NCBI GenBank assembly: GCA_028293825.1
Contig: JAQGNY010000010.1
Location: 62,001-126,000 of the forward strand
Length of the DNA: 64,000 nt
DNA from: Verrucomicrobiaceae bacterium
GTDB lineage: Bacteria > Pseudomonadota > Gammaproteobacteria > Pseudomonadales > CAMLJR01
Direction: 5' to 3'
Part shown: positions 44,987 to 52,658 of the stretch, one piece after another
Layout: each line of letters starts with the position of its first letter
Position numbering within the stretch: the stretch's first letter is position 1
The notes under the pieces: model-generated
Database searches by the model: none
What the model was told of the DNA's origin: nothing
What the model saw: the letters and a program-made list of their open reading frames with translations, nothing else
Translations under genes and position numbers: made by a program

Positions 44987-45412
44987 TTGCCATCAGGCAG
45001 TTGGGCAGCGTCCGTTTGCTGCGTTTGTTGTTTCTACTTGGACAGACCCATTCGATCGAAAGTGAGCTTTGTTTGCTTTGGGATGAGGCTGGTTCCAGCC
45101 CGGATAGAACCCATTCGCTTGAAAGTGAGGCAGGTTCTAGCTGAGGTAGAACTGGTTCGGGTGAAGGTGAGCTTTGTTTAGCTCGAGATGAGCTTGGTTC
45201 TATCTCAGACAGAACCTGTTTGGTTGAAAATTAGTTTTGTTTGGTTCGGAGTGAGCTCGGTTCTATCTGAAATAGAACTCGTTCGGTTGAGTACAAGTTT
45301 TGTTTGGTTTGCGATGAGTCTGGTTCTACTTGAAGCAGAACCAGTTCGTTTGAAAGTGAAACAGGGCCGGTTCGAGATCGGCCTGGGTTTATCGACTACC
45401 GACCTCGGCTGA
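44987..45412 (+). pseudogene. Interrupted frame made of 21-residue repeats
   Basis: One reading frame runs through the 63-bp repeat array and encodes repeats of the type MSLVLSEIEPVRLKISFVWFG. A TAG at 45179-45181 interrupts it; a single base change from TGG would explain it. The next ATG at 45188 reopens the same frame, which ends at 45410-45412. No family is recognised. The frame may be a decayed repeat protein or a by-product of a 63-base (in-frame) repeat period. Confidence 0.3.
45030..45400 (+). repeat. 63-bp tandem repeat array with internal hairpins
   Basis: Anchors of the type GGTTCTA start at 45030, 45091, 45133, 45196, 45259 and 45322. The last three intervals are exactly 63 bases. 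The 45091-45133 interval is 42, as if 21 bases were lost. Each unit carries a small inverted repeat, such as GTTCTAT-CTGAA-ATAGAAC at 45260 or GGTTCT/AGAACC at 45196 and 45322. Between them is the block GTTTGGTT..GAGTGAG. Units are diverged; a seventh, degraded unit may follow. Confidence 0.8.
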
Positions 45413-45455
45413 TGCTTTTAGAGCTTAGCCTCTCTTTTTCAGCGCTGAGTCCGAT

Positions 45456-46202
45456 CTACAGCGCGTCGAGTTCAAACATTTCAGGCGCGGCGGTTTGCGC
45501 GCCGGCTTTGGTGAGTTGTAACTCGTTGTAGCGTTCGAGCGAGCCGACCAGCATTTCCAGAATCTCTTCGACATGGGTGCGCAGTAGAGCGACCGCGCGT
45601 GTTTCATCGCGGGCGATAGCCGCTTCCACCAAGGCGCGATGTTCGTCGTTTAAATCGCGGTCGTATTGAACCAGCTGCATCGACAAGCGTTGATAGCGTT
45701 CCGATTGCGCGTAAAGCTGCTCGCGAATTTTCAATAGCACAGGATTGTCGCAGCCCGAGACCACCGCATCGTGATATTCGCGATGGGCGTCGGCGTAGGC
45801 TTCGCTGAGTAATTTGGGGTTTTCTGCCGAGCGCGGTGGCAGGCGCGACACTTTGTGATAAGCCGCTAGCAATCGGCCTTCCCAGGAAATATCGCCGGCT
45901 TTAAGGGCGCTTTTGAGGCACAGCACTTCGATTTCGCTGCGCGCCATGGTCAGGTTGCGCAGGTCTTCGGCGGAGATCGGCGCGGCGCGAAAGCCGCGTT
46001 GCGGTTCGGCGATCACCAGACCTTCGGAGGTCAATCGGGACAGCGCTTCACGCACCGCGCCGGGGCTCACTCCCCAGCGCGAGCAAATGTAACTGATGCT
46101 GATGCGCTCGCCGGGTGGCAGGCGACAGGCTAATAGGGCTTCGCGAAGGCGCTGATAGGTTTCCTGAGTGAGACTTTGCGCCGGACTTGAACCGCGTGAC
46201 AT
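45456..46202 (-). CDS. GntR-family regulator (FCD/FadR subfamily)
   Basis: A 248-residue regulator. N-terminal winged helix: RISISYICSRWGVSPGAVREALSRLTSEGLV. C-terminal FCD ligand-binding helices (about 95-230) with the metal-binding Asp/His residues (DAHREYHDAVVSGCDN and a late RTHVEEILE). It is divergent from the FAH-family gene at 46537, so it probably represses the ring-cleavage operon until a pathway acid binds. Confidence 0.92.
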   Translation of the reverse strand: MSRGSSPAQSLTQETYQRLREALLACRLPPGERISISYICSRWGVSPGAVREALSRLTSEGLVIAEPQRGFRAAPISAEDLRNLTMARSEIEVLCLKSALKAGDISWEGRLLAAYHKVSRLPPRSAENPKLLSEAYADAHREYHDAVVSGCDNPVLLKIREQLYAQSERYQRLSMQLVQYDRDLNDEHRALVEAAIARDETRAVALLRTHVEEILEMLVGSLERYNELQLTKAGAQTAAPEMFELDAL

Positions 46203-46536
46203 CGAGGCTACCTGCTTACCACCGTAACTGTGGCGATTGCGTATGTGACGATTGAAGGTCGGCTATTTTAATGCATTGCTGTGCGCATTTTGCAGCGCGG
46301 GTTTCGCAGAGCGATGGTGAATTCGATACTGCAAATGACGATCGCGCTGGTATGATGTGGGCCGCATCGATGTCGGCGCGCATCAGGCCGAGAGTCGTTT
46401 CGCGTGAGCCGTCACTGGAAACGCGAGAATTCAATATACAGGTTAAGTCCTAACAACAATATATTTTAAGATTGCCAATCGCTTTTTCGGCAAGTGCGAT
46501 CGCAACCTCAACAATTCTTTTAGGAGGCATTCCCCA
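46203..46536. promoter_or_regulatory. Divergent region between GntR regulator and ring-cleavage operon
   Basis: 334 bases with no credible gene. AGGAGG at 46522-46527 is a strong ribosome site for the GTG start at 46537. No clear FadR-type palindrome could be picked out by eye. Confidence 0.5.
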
Positions 46537-47397
46537 GTGCGTTTTCAAGCATTTAAATCAGATGGTCGTATCGGTCTCGGTATCCTGAATTCAGCAGGCG
46601 AGTTACGCGGCGAACTGGCAGGCTCACCGGCATATCCGGGCGACTTGCTTGAATTGTTGGGAAAGGGCGGTGACGCACTCAGCAAGGCCGGCGCCGCATT
46701 GGCTAACGGCCAGGTATTCGATACCAGCCGCATCGAAGTTTTACCGCCGGTATCGGCACCTCCGAAAATTATCTGTATCGGTCTTAACTACATTGATCAC
46801 GCGCACGAAGGTGGTTTTCAACGCCCGGAATATCCCGCCGTATTTGCCCGTTTTCAAACCAGCCTGATCGGTCACAACGTCGCGTTAATTCGCCCGCACG
46901 TATCCACGCAATTCGATTACGAAGGCGAATTGGTTGCCATAATTGGCAGAGGCGGTCGCTACATTCCGCTCGAGCAAGCGCTCGATCACGTCGCTGGCTA
47001 TTCGATCTTCAACGACGGCTCGGTACGCGATTATCAACTGCGCACGACGCAGTGGACGCTCGGCAAAAACTTCGATGCGACCGGCTCGTTCGGCCCCACC
47101 TTCGTCACCGCTGACGAATTGCCGCGCGGCGCTACCGGTCTGCGTCTGCAAACGCGTTTGAACGGCCAAGTTGTGCAAGACGCATCGACTTCGGATTTGA
47201 TTTTCGATATCGCTACATTGGTATCGCAGATGAGCGAAGGCGTGACGCTGGAGCCGGGCGATATCATCGTAACAGGCACGCCTTCCGGTATCGGCCATGC
47301 GCGCAAACCGCCGCTTTACATGAAAGCCGGCGATGTGTGCGAAGTGGAAATCGAAGGCCTCGGTATTCTCAGCAATCCGATTGCCGACGAGTCCTAA
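46537..47397 (+). CDS. Fumarylacetoacetate hydrolase (FAH) family protein
   Basis: A 286-residue FAH-fold enzyme. The catalytic block IICIGLNYIDHAHEGG is followed by the metal-binding FDYEGELVAIIGR (Glu/Glu) and later DNA-conserved TPSGIGHARKPP. Members hydrolyse C-C bonds or isomerise/decarboxylate the dienoate products of extradiol cleavage, which suits its place before an extradiol dioxygenase. GTG start with AGGAGG nine bases upstream. First gene of a four-gene unit. Confidence 0.92.
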   Translation: MRFQAFKSDGRIGLGILNSAGELRGELAGSPAYPGDLLELLGKGGDALSKAGAALANGQVFDTSRIEVLPPVSAPPKIICIGLNYIDHAHEGGFQRPEYPAVFARFQTSLIGHNVALIRPHVSTQFDYEGELVAIIGRGGRYIPLEQALDHVAGYSIFNDGSVRDYQLRTTQWTLGKNFDATGSFGPTFVTADELPRGATGLRLQTRLNGQVVQDASTSDLIFDIATLVSQMSEGVTLEPGDIIVTGTPSGIGHARKPPLYMKAGDVCEVEIEGLGILSNPIADES

Positions 47398-47470
47398 CGC
47401 GCAGCAGTTCTCAACCACCTGATCGCTCGCCTATAACAAAATCAGCGAGCGAAATGACGAGGAGTGTGTA

Positions 47471-48415
47471 ATGTCAGATATAACCAGTAAACGCCGCCCC
47501 AATTTGTTGGGTGTGCATTCGCTCGATCACTTCAGTATTGCGGTGCCGGATCTGAGCCAGGCCGCTGATTTCTATGATGCGTTCGGTCTGGTGACGAAGG
47601 CGGAGGGAAGCTCGCTGGCGCTGCAGACGCATGGCAGTGACCACAGCTGGGGCAAGCTGGTCGAGGGCCCGAAAAAGCAATTGCACCATCTGTCGTTCGC
47701 CGCCTACGCCGATGACCTGCCGCGCTTTAAAGAGCGGCTGGAGCAGCGCGGTATTAAGCTGCTGTCACCGCCGGTTGGACTGGAATCGGATGGGCTCTGG
47801 TTTCACGGCCATGACGGCGTGTTGACCGAGATCTGCGTTGCCGATAAATCGTCTCCCGATGTTGCGTCCGTATTTGGTCCCGGCGATACCGAAAGCCCTG
47901 CGCGCGGCACCTACAGTCGCAGCAAGGCGCCCCGCGTTTATCCGCGGCGGATGTCGCACGTGGCGATTTTCACGCCGGACGTAGGCGGCGCCATTGCGTT
48001 TTATAGCGATGTGCTGGGCTTGCGTTTGTCCGATCGCTCGGCCGATATCGTGGCATTCCTGCACGGCGTGCACGGCAGTGATCACCACATGATCGCGCTG
48101 GTTAAATCCGGCAATTCTGGCTTTCATCATTGCAGCTGGGATATTGGTTCGGCGCACGAAGTTGGGCTCGGCGCCAGCCACATGGCGGGCCGCGGTCACG
48201 ACCGTGGTTGGGGTCTCGGCCGGCACGTGCTCGGTTCCAACTATTTCCATTATGTCCGCGATCCGTGGGGCAGCTATAGCGAGTACTCGGCGGGAATGGA
48301 CTATGTCCCGAGCAGCGTCGATTGGCAGGGCACCGACCAGCCGGTAGAGGACGCGATGTTCTTGTGGGGACCGAACCCACCAGAAGATTTTGCCCACAAT
48401 TACGAAACCCCCTGA
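47471..48415 (+). CDS. Type I extradiol (catechol-type) dioxygenase
   Basis: A 314-residue two-module VOC-fold dioxygenase that should split a catechol ring next to its hydroxyls. Iron ligands are probably His163 (RMSHVAIF), His220 (GFHHCSWD) and Glu271 (YSEYSAG); the last spacing equals that of catechol 2,3-dioxygenase. Module one (about 14-130) keeps the fold only. It sits between the FAH-type hydrolase and an alpha/beta hydrolase, a typical meta-cleavage set. Confidence 0.92.
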   Translation: MSDITSKRRPNLLGVHSLDHFSIAVPDLSQAADFYDAFGLVTKAEGSSLALQTHGSDHSWGKLVEGPKKQLHHLSFAAYADDLPRFKERLEQRGIKLLSPPVGLESDGLWFHGHDGVLTEICVADKSSPDVASVFGPGDTESPARGTYSRSKAPRVYPRRMSHVAIFTPDVGGAIAFYSDVLGLRLSDRSADIVAFLHGVHGSDHHMIALVKSGNSGFHHCSWDIGSAHEVGLGASHMAGRGHDRGWGLGRHVLGSNYFHYVRDPWGSYSEYSAGMDYVPSSVDWQGTDQPVEDAMFLWGPNPPEDFAHNYETP

Positions 48416-48466
48416 TCGACGAGCCGACGCCATCCGTGCGTCGGCGCTTTCAATAGAGAGATAGCC

Positions 48467-49195
48467 ATGACCACTTTCGTATTACTGCACGGCGGTGCCG
48501 CCGGTTCCTGGATCTGGAAATACACCGAAGAAGCGCTGCGCGCGCGCGGGCACAACGTGCTGACCGTGACCTTCACCGGTTTCGCGGAGCGTCGTCATCT
48601 GTGCTCGACCACTTCCAACGTGGAGACACATGTGGCCGATGTGGTTAACGCGCTCGAATTTCACGATATCACCGACGCCGTGCTGGTCGCGCACAGCTAC
48701 TCCGGCACTGTGGCACCGGGCGTGATTGCCGCCGCTGGCGACCGTCTGCGCCGCATTATTTATGTTGATTCGGTTATCGCGCTCAGCGGTGAAACCATCG
48801 TCGAGGCGCTGGGTTTTATGCCGCGCGAGCACGCGCTCGGTGCGCTGGCCGGGCTGCGCAACGGTACCGTACCGATTTATTCGCCGGTCGCGGAGCAGCA
48901 GCGCGCCGAAGCCGCTGAAAAACCTTATCGCATGAGCGCCGAGCGTCAGGAGTGGTTGTTGAGCCATCTCTCCACGATGCCGACCGCTGCAGGCGTGACG
49001 CCGGTGGTAGTGGGTGCGGACACAGTCAAACGGCAGGTCGATTACATCGCGGTGTCCGATACCGTGATGAAACCGAAAATGCACGACCGCGCGCGTGAAT
49101 TAGGCTGGAATGTTCACGATGTAGATGGCGATCACGCCATTATGGTCGGCGACGTCGAAACGACGGTGAAGCTGCTGGAGCAGTTTTCGCAGTAA
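48467..49195 (+). CDS. Alpha/beta hydrolase (EstC/MES-like)
   Basis: A 242-residue hydrolase of the methyl-salicylate-esterase/hydroxynitrile-lyase-like group. It starts TTFVLLHGGAAGSWIWKY, with nucleophile Ser in VAHSYSG and the catalytic His in DVDGDHAIMV. In the meta-cleavage operon it may hydrolyse an ester, a CoA-free C-C bond or a lactone. 51 bases after the dioxygenase. Confidence 0.88.
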   Translation: MTTFVLLHGGAAGSWIWKYTEEALRARGHNVLTVTFTGFAERRHLCSTTSNVETHVADVVNALEFHDITDAVLVAHSYSGTVAPGVIAAAGDRLRRIIYVDSVIALSGETIVEALGFMPREHALGALAGLRNGTVPIYSPVAEQQRAEAAEKPYRMSAERQEWLLSHLSTMPTAAGVTPVVVGADTVKRQVDYIAVSDTVMKPKMHDRARELGWNVHDVDGDHAIMVGDVETTVKLLEQFSQ

Positions 49196-49250
49196 CTTTG
49201 CACAGCGTTAATGGGTTAACCCGTTCTCCTTACACGATGAGATAAAACTA

Positions 49251-50063
49251 ATGAGCAACAGTGAAGGGCTCCTTTCCGGGAAAGTAGCAATTATTTCCGG
49301 CGCCGCTGGTGGTGTCGGTATCGAAACCTCCCGCGTGTTGGCGCAAGCCGGCGCGCGCGTAATGTTGGCGGATCTGGCTACATCTAAGCTCGATAGCGTG
49401 GTTGAGCAACTGCGCGGTGAAGGTCTCGATGTCGCCGGTCAGACGGTGGATATCGCCAATGAAGCCAGCGTGAAAGCGCTGATTCAAGCCACGCTGGATA
49501 AATTCGGTCGTCTCGATATTCTCGACAACAACGCGGCGTCGCAGGGTCAACGCGAAGACGGTGTTATCGGCGATATGTCGGTCGAGCTATGGGATCACAT
49601 CATGGGCGTCAATGCGCGCGGCGCCATGTTGATGTGCAAGCATGCAATTCCGGCGCTGATTGCCGCAGGCGGCGGTTCGATTATCAATATCAGCTCGGGC
49701 ACTTCTCTGGCGGGCGATTTTTACGCGACCGCATATGCCTGCTCTAAAGGCGCGGTGAATACACTGACCAAATACGTCGCTACGCAATATGCGGCACAGG
49801 GCATCCGCTGTAACGCGCTAACACTCGGTCTGATCGGAACGCCGATTCTGAAACAGGCTATGCCGGCGCCGATGCTGGATATTTTCACGCGGCACCACAT
49901 GGCCGGTCGGATCGGCGAGCCGGCTGATGTTGCGAATATGGTTGCCTTCCTGGTTTCCGATCGCTCTGCATGGATTACCGGTCAGGTGTATTCGGTCGAT
50001 GGCGGCTTCTATGCGCATACACCGACCACGGTTCAGGTTACCAACCTGATGGCGCAAGGCTAA
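49251..50063 (+). CDS. Short-chain dehydrogenase/reductase
   Basis: A 270-residue SDR. SGAAGGVG replaces TGxxxGIG at the coenzyme site, NNAASQGQ follows, Ser lies in NISSGTSLAG, and YACSK carries Tyr/Lys. In dioxygenase pathways such enzymes often rearomatise a cis-dihydrodiol to a catechol; the nearby Rieske dioxygenase makes that plausible. Last gene of the FAH-extradiol-hydrolase-SDR unit. Confidence 0.9.
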   Translation: MSNSEGLLSGKVAIISGAAGGVGIETSRVLAQAGARVMLADLATSKLDSVVEQLRGEGLDVAGQTVDIANEASVKALIQATLDKFGRLDILDNNAASQGQREDGVIGDMSVELWDHIMGVNARGAMLMCKHAIPALIAAGGGSIINISSGTSLAGDFYATAYACSKGAVNTLTKYVATQYAAQGIRCNALTLGLIGTPILKQAMPAPMLDIFTRHHMAGRIGEPADVANMVAFLVSDRSAWITGQVYSVDGGFYAHTPTTVQVTNLMAQG

Positions 50064-50200
50064 TAGCCCGAGCCAAGTCTTATTGACACAATTTTTGACT
50101 CTTGTAACAATAAAAATAATGAAGCGTATTTTTATGTGCCGACAGGGGCTAAGTTTGCCTCTTCGAGCATGTCATCAATGCCAGTTACTGGAGAACAATA

Positions 50201-51127
50201 ATGAGTTGGTGGTGTGTCGCTTGGTCAGAAGAGCTTAAAGGAAAGCCGCTGGCGGTCCGTGTTGGGAATGAAGAGATAGTTCTTTTTCGCAATGCAACAG
50301 GCGCCGTTTGTGCCTGTGAAGATCGCTGCGCGCATCGCCGTGTACCGCTTTCTATGGGTTGGGTGACGCCCAAAGGTTCCATCCAATGCGGTTATCACGG
50401 GTGGTGCTACGACGGCCAATCCGGTCAATGTGTGGAAATTCCCAACTTTCGTCCCGATGAACCCATTTCGCCGCGCGTCAAAGTGCGCGTGTTCTCTGCT
50501 TCGGAAATTAACGGCGCTATATTTGTCGATGTCGGCAGTGAAGCAGAGGCCTCGCTTTCCGCGCCTTCGATTACAAAATTGGATTCAGCTGCGGGAGCTG
50601 TGGTAGGCCAAGTGGAAATCCCCGTTCCGCATTCGGTGTGGATCGAAAATCTGATTGCCGATCCAATCGCAGCGCTTGGATTAAATCTTTTAAAGGCAGA
50701 AGGCGCTGCGGGTCAGCCTAAAGCCGAGAAGAGCTCGGTAGTCGTTGAGCAGAAGGTGCGTTCAACGGCAGCTGGCGATGCTTCGAAGCAGGTCTTGCAA
50801 TTGCGGTTTGAGGTGTGGGCATTAACCGGTTTAGCGCAATTGATACTGCGCGATAGCAATGATGCTGTTCAGCTCAATTTAGTGATCAGCAGTTTGCCGC
50901 TCGCCGCCGAGCGCACTGTGGTGCGGTGGCGTTTGCTGGATGAAGTTGCCAGTGGTGTGTTTACGGCGGTATTGCGCAAGCTGGTCGGGCGTGCGCCTGA
51001 GCCCATCAAAATTCGCAACAATGTCGTTCGTATTTCGCCGCCGCATTCGGCGGTGCTTTTGTGGCGTGATTTGCTGGCAGACGAGCAGCTTACTGCGCAT
51101 CGAATTCATGTTAGCGAGGAGCATTAA
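50201..51127 (+). CDS. Rieske protein with intact [2Fe-2S] site but no mononuclear-iron ligands
   Basis: A 308-residue homologue of Rieske oxygenase alpha subunits. The Rieske ligands Cys43, His45, Cys63 and His66 (CAHRRVPLS and CGYHGW) are intact in residues 1-110. The C-terminal domain retains the IEN landmark (148-150), but where NxxDxxHxxxxH should follow it reads ENLIADPIAALGLNLL, with both His missing. It therefore probably cannot hold catalytic iron and may act as an electron-delivering subunit. The next gene, one base after its stop, has the reverse defect. Confidence 0.92.
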   Translation: MSWWCVAWSEELKGKPLAVRVGNEEIVLFRNATGAVCACEDRCAHRRVPLSMGWVTPKGSIQCGYHGWCYDGQSGQCVEIPNFRPDEPISPRVKVRVFSASEINGAIFVDVGSEAEASLSAPSITKLDSAAGAVVGQVEIPVPHSVWIENLIADPIAALGLNLLKAEGAAGQPKAEKSSVVVEQKVRSTAAGDASKQVLQLRFEVWALTGLAQLILRDSNDAVQLNLVISSLPLAAERTVVRWRLLDEVASGVFTAVLRKLVGRAPEPIKIRNNVVRISPPHSAVLLWRDLLADEQLTAHRIHVSEEH

Positions 51128-51128
51128 A

Positions 51129-52181
51129 ATGGCAACCGCACCTTTGCACGTTCCAGGTTCGATCGATTCGGCAGCAAACCCGGCTAACGACGCCCGGCAG
51201 TGGCGACCGGGGAGTTTTGCGCTGCGCAATGCTTGGTTTCCGATTGCACACACGCCTCAGGTTTCGGCCAAGCCGATTCGACGTGAAATTCATGGCCAGC
51301 CGTTTTTCCTGTGGCGCGACGGTGCACGCATTCGCGCCGCCGAATTTCTTCCGTATGAAATTGCCACGCGCCGCCGCGAAGCAACGGAATTAACCGGTGG
51401 GACGGGTGAGTATCCGCCGGTCATCGAGCGCTACGGTTATGCGTGGGTGTGGTACGGCAATCCGCAAGATACAGATGTCGCGTTGATGCCGGATGTTCCC
51501 TATCTGCCGCTCGAAGGCAAGTTGCCGCGCCATCAATGGGGCACGGTGACATTCGACTGCACCTACGAGCTTACCTGCGAAAACTTGTTGGATCTGACCC
51601 ATGCTGACTTCCTGCATGCGAAGATTGTCGGCGGTTCTCTGTCCGAGGACGATACCGTCACGGTCGAATCGACATCCGAAACAGTGACCATGATTCGCGA
51701 GACTAAGGGACGACTTGTGCCGCCAATCATGCGGGCAATGATCGGGGCAAAAACACAGGATTTACGCGCGGTAACGCATATTCACTTGCGTAGTGGCGTG
51801 ACCATATTGCACGGCCAGTGGTCGCCCGGCTTGTCGGTGCGATTGTTCCATCCCGACCTTCCGGTAAACAGTTCCTGTACAAAAAACAATTTCACATTCA
51901 ACAACAAGCTTGGCAATGCGGTGGTGCGCAACTTCTTTCCATTGATGGCTAATGTCATTGGCAAGCAAGATAACCGCATGCTGAAAGTGCAGAATCCTCG
52001 TTATTTAGAGGAAGAGGATCGTCCGGACTTTAGCTCGCGCTTCGATACCGGCGGGTTGACGTACCGTCGTCGTTTCAAAGCATTGGTGGAGCGGCAGAAG
52101 CGCGGCGACTTTTCGTATCTTGCGGACGGTGATCCGAGTGTGGACATAACCAAGCTTATGGGCTTGGAACGCGATAACTAG
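51129..52181 (+). CDS. Rieske oxygenase catalytic subunit lacking Rieske ligands
   Basis: A 350-residue Rieske oxygenase-like protein. The catalytic motif is complete: CENLLDLTHADFLH with Asn152, Asp155, His158 and His163. The N-terminal domain keeps strands of the Rieske fold (NAWFPIAHTPQV, GQPFFLWRDG, VIERYGYAWVWYG). The loops with CxH and CxxH are replaced by a short FLPYEIATRRREATE stretch, so no [2Fe-2S] cluster can form. GAGGAG precedes the ATG by about eight bases; the earlier frame from 50940 is a shadow. It likely forms a complex with the preceding protein. Confidence 0.93.
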   Translation: MATAPLHVPGSIDSAANPANDARQWRPGSFALRNAWFPIAHTPQVSAKPIRREIHGQPFFLWRDGARIRAAEFLPYEIATRRREATELTGGTGEYPPVIERYGYAWVWYGNPQDTDVALMPDVPYLPLEGKLPRHQWGTVTFDCTYELTCENLLDLTHADFLHAKIVGGSLSEDDTVTVESTSETVTMIRETKGRLVPPIMRAMIGAKTQDLRAVTHIHLRSGVTILHGQWSPGLSVRLFHPDLPVNSSCTKNNFTFNNKLGNAVVRNFFPLMANVIGKQDNRMLKVQNPRYLEEEDRPDFSSRFDTGGLTYRRRFKALVERQKRGDFSYLADGDPSVDITKLMGLERDN

Positions 52182-52226
52182 GTGTTAGTAAGATAGCTTG
52201 GAAGCGGGTGTACTTATAAAAGATGA

Positions 52227-52253
52227 TGAGCGTTGGCTGCGGACCAGCGCTCA
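52227..52253. terminator. Hairpin between convergent Rieske and ferredoxin genes
   Basis: Ten-pair stem TGAGCGTTGG/CCAGCGCTCA (one G.T pair), seven-base loop. It lies in the 83-base gap between the plus-strand Rieske pair and the minus-strand ferredoxin gene, so it may stop both. Confidence 0.6.
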
Positions 52254-52264
52254 TTCTGCGAGAT

Positions 52265-52462
52265 TTATGCTTCGATAATTTCCAAAGCATTTTGCGGGCA
52301 AGCCGCAGCGCCTTCGCGGGCACTTTCTTCCAATCCTTCGGGAACCGTATCTGTAGCAAGCACGACAATTCCGTTATCGTCCAACAAATAAATCTCTGGA
52401 CAGATTTCAGCACAAACACCGTAACCGCAGCATGCGCTTCGATTTGCGACAACCTTCAACAT
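52265..52462 (-). CDS. Single-cluster [3Fe-4S]/[4Fe-4S]-type ferredoxin
   Basis: A 65-residue ferredoxin. Cysteines Cys11, Cys17 and Cys55 (followed by Pro) fit the CxxxxxC...CP pattern in which the second cluster ligand is replaced by Tyr14, typical of [3Fe-4S] ferredoxins that serve P450s and some Rieske dioxygenases (DitA3 is a known unusual case). Cys12 and Cys21 are extra, so a [4Fe-4S] cluster is not excluded. GGAGGA is six bases ahead of the ATG. It is divergent from the dioxygenase genes and convergent with the split Rieske pair. Confidence 0.9.
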   Translation of the reverse strand: MLKVVANRSACCGYGVCAEICPEIYLLDDNGIVVLATDTVPEGLEESAREGAAACPQNALEIIEA

Positions 52463-52658
52463 GTAGTTTCCTCCGATTAAGAACAGCGTTGCGCCCTGTA
52501 GGGCGAGCTGTTAGTATTTAAACCTAATGAGACATTTATTGTATCATATGTATCTCGCTATGCGTCTAGTGGTATCCGAGTAATTAGTATCCCGTGTAAT
52601 TCAATCATGCGGCAGTAACCGGCCGTAAATAACTATAGTTCGACTGGAGGTAATTCCT

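Noticed and set aside
44832-45065. 77-codon open frame over the long hairpin
   Set aside because: It spans the hairpin and the first 63-bp repeat and has no ribosome site; the RNA-structure explanation fits better.
45030-45412. CRISPR array
   Set aside because: The repeats are diverged, contiguous and lack unique spacers of constant length; no cas genes are nearby.
50940-51128. Longer start for the second Rieske gene, overlapping the first
   Set aside because: The added residues are unlike Rieske oxygenases, and the ATG at 51129 has a well-spaced ribosome site directly after the first gene's stop.
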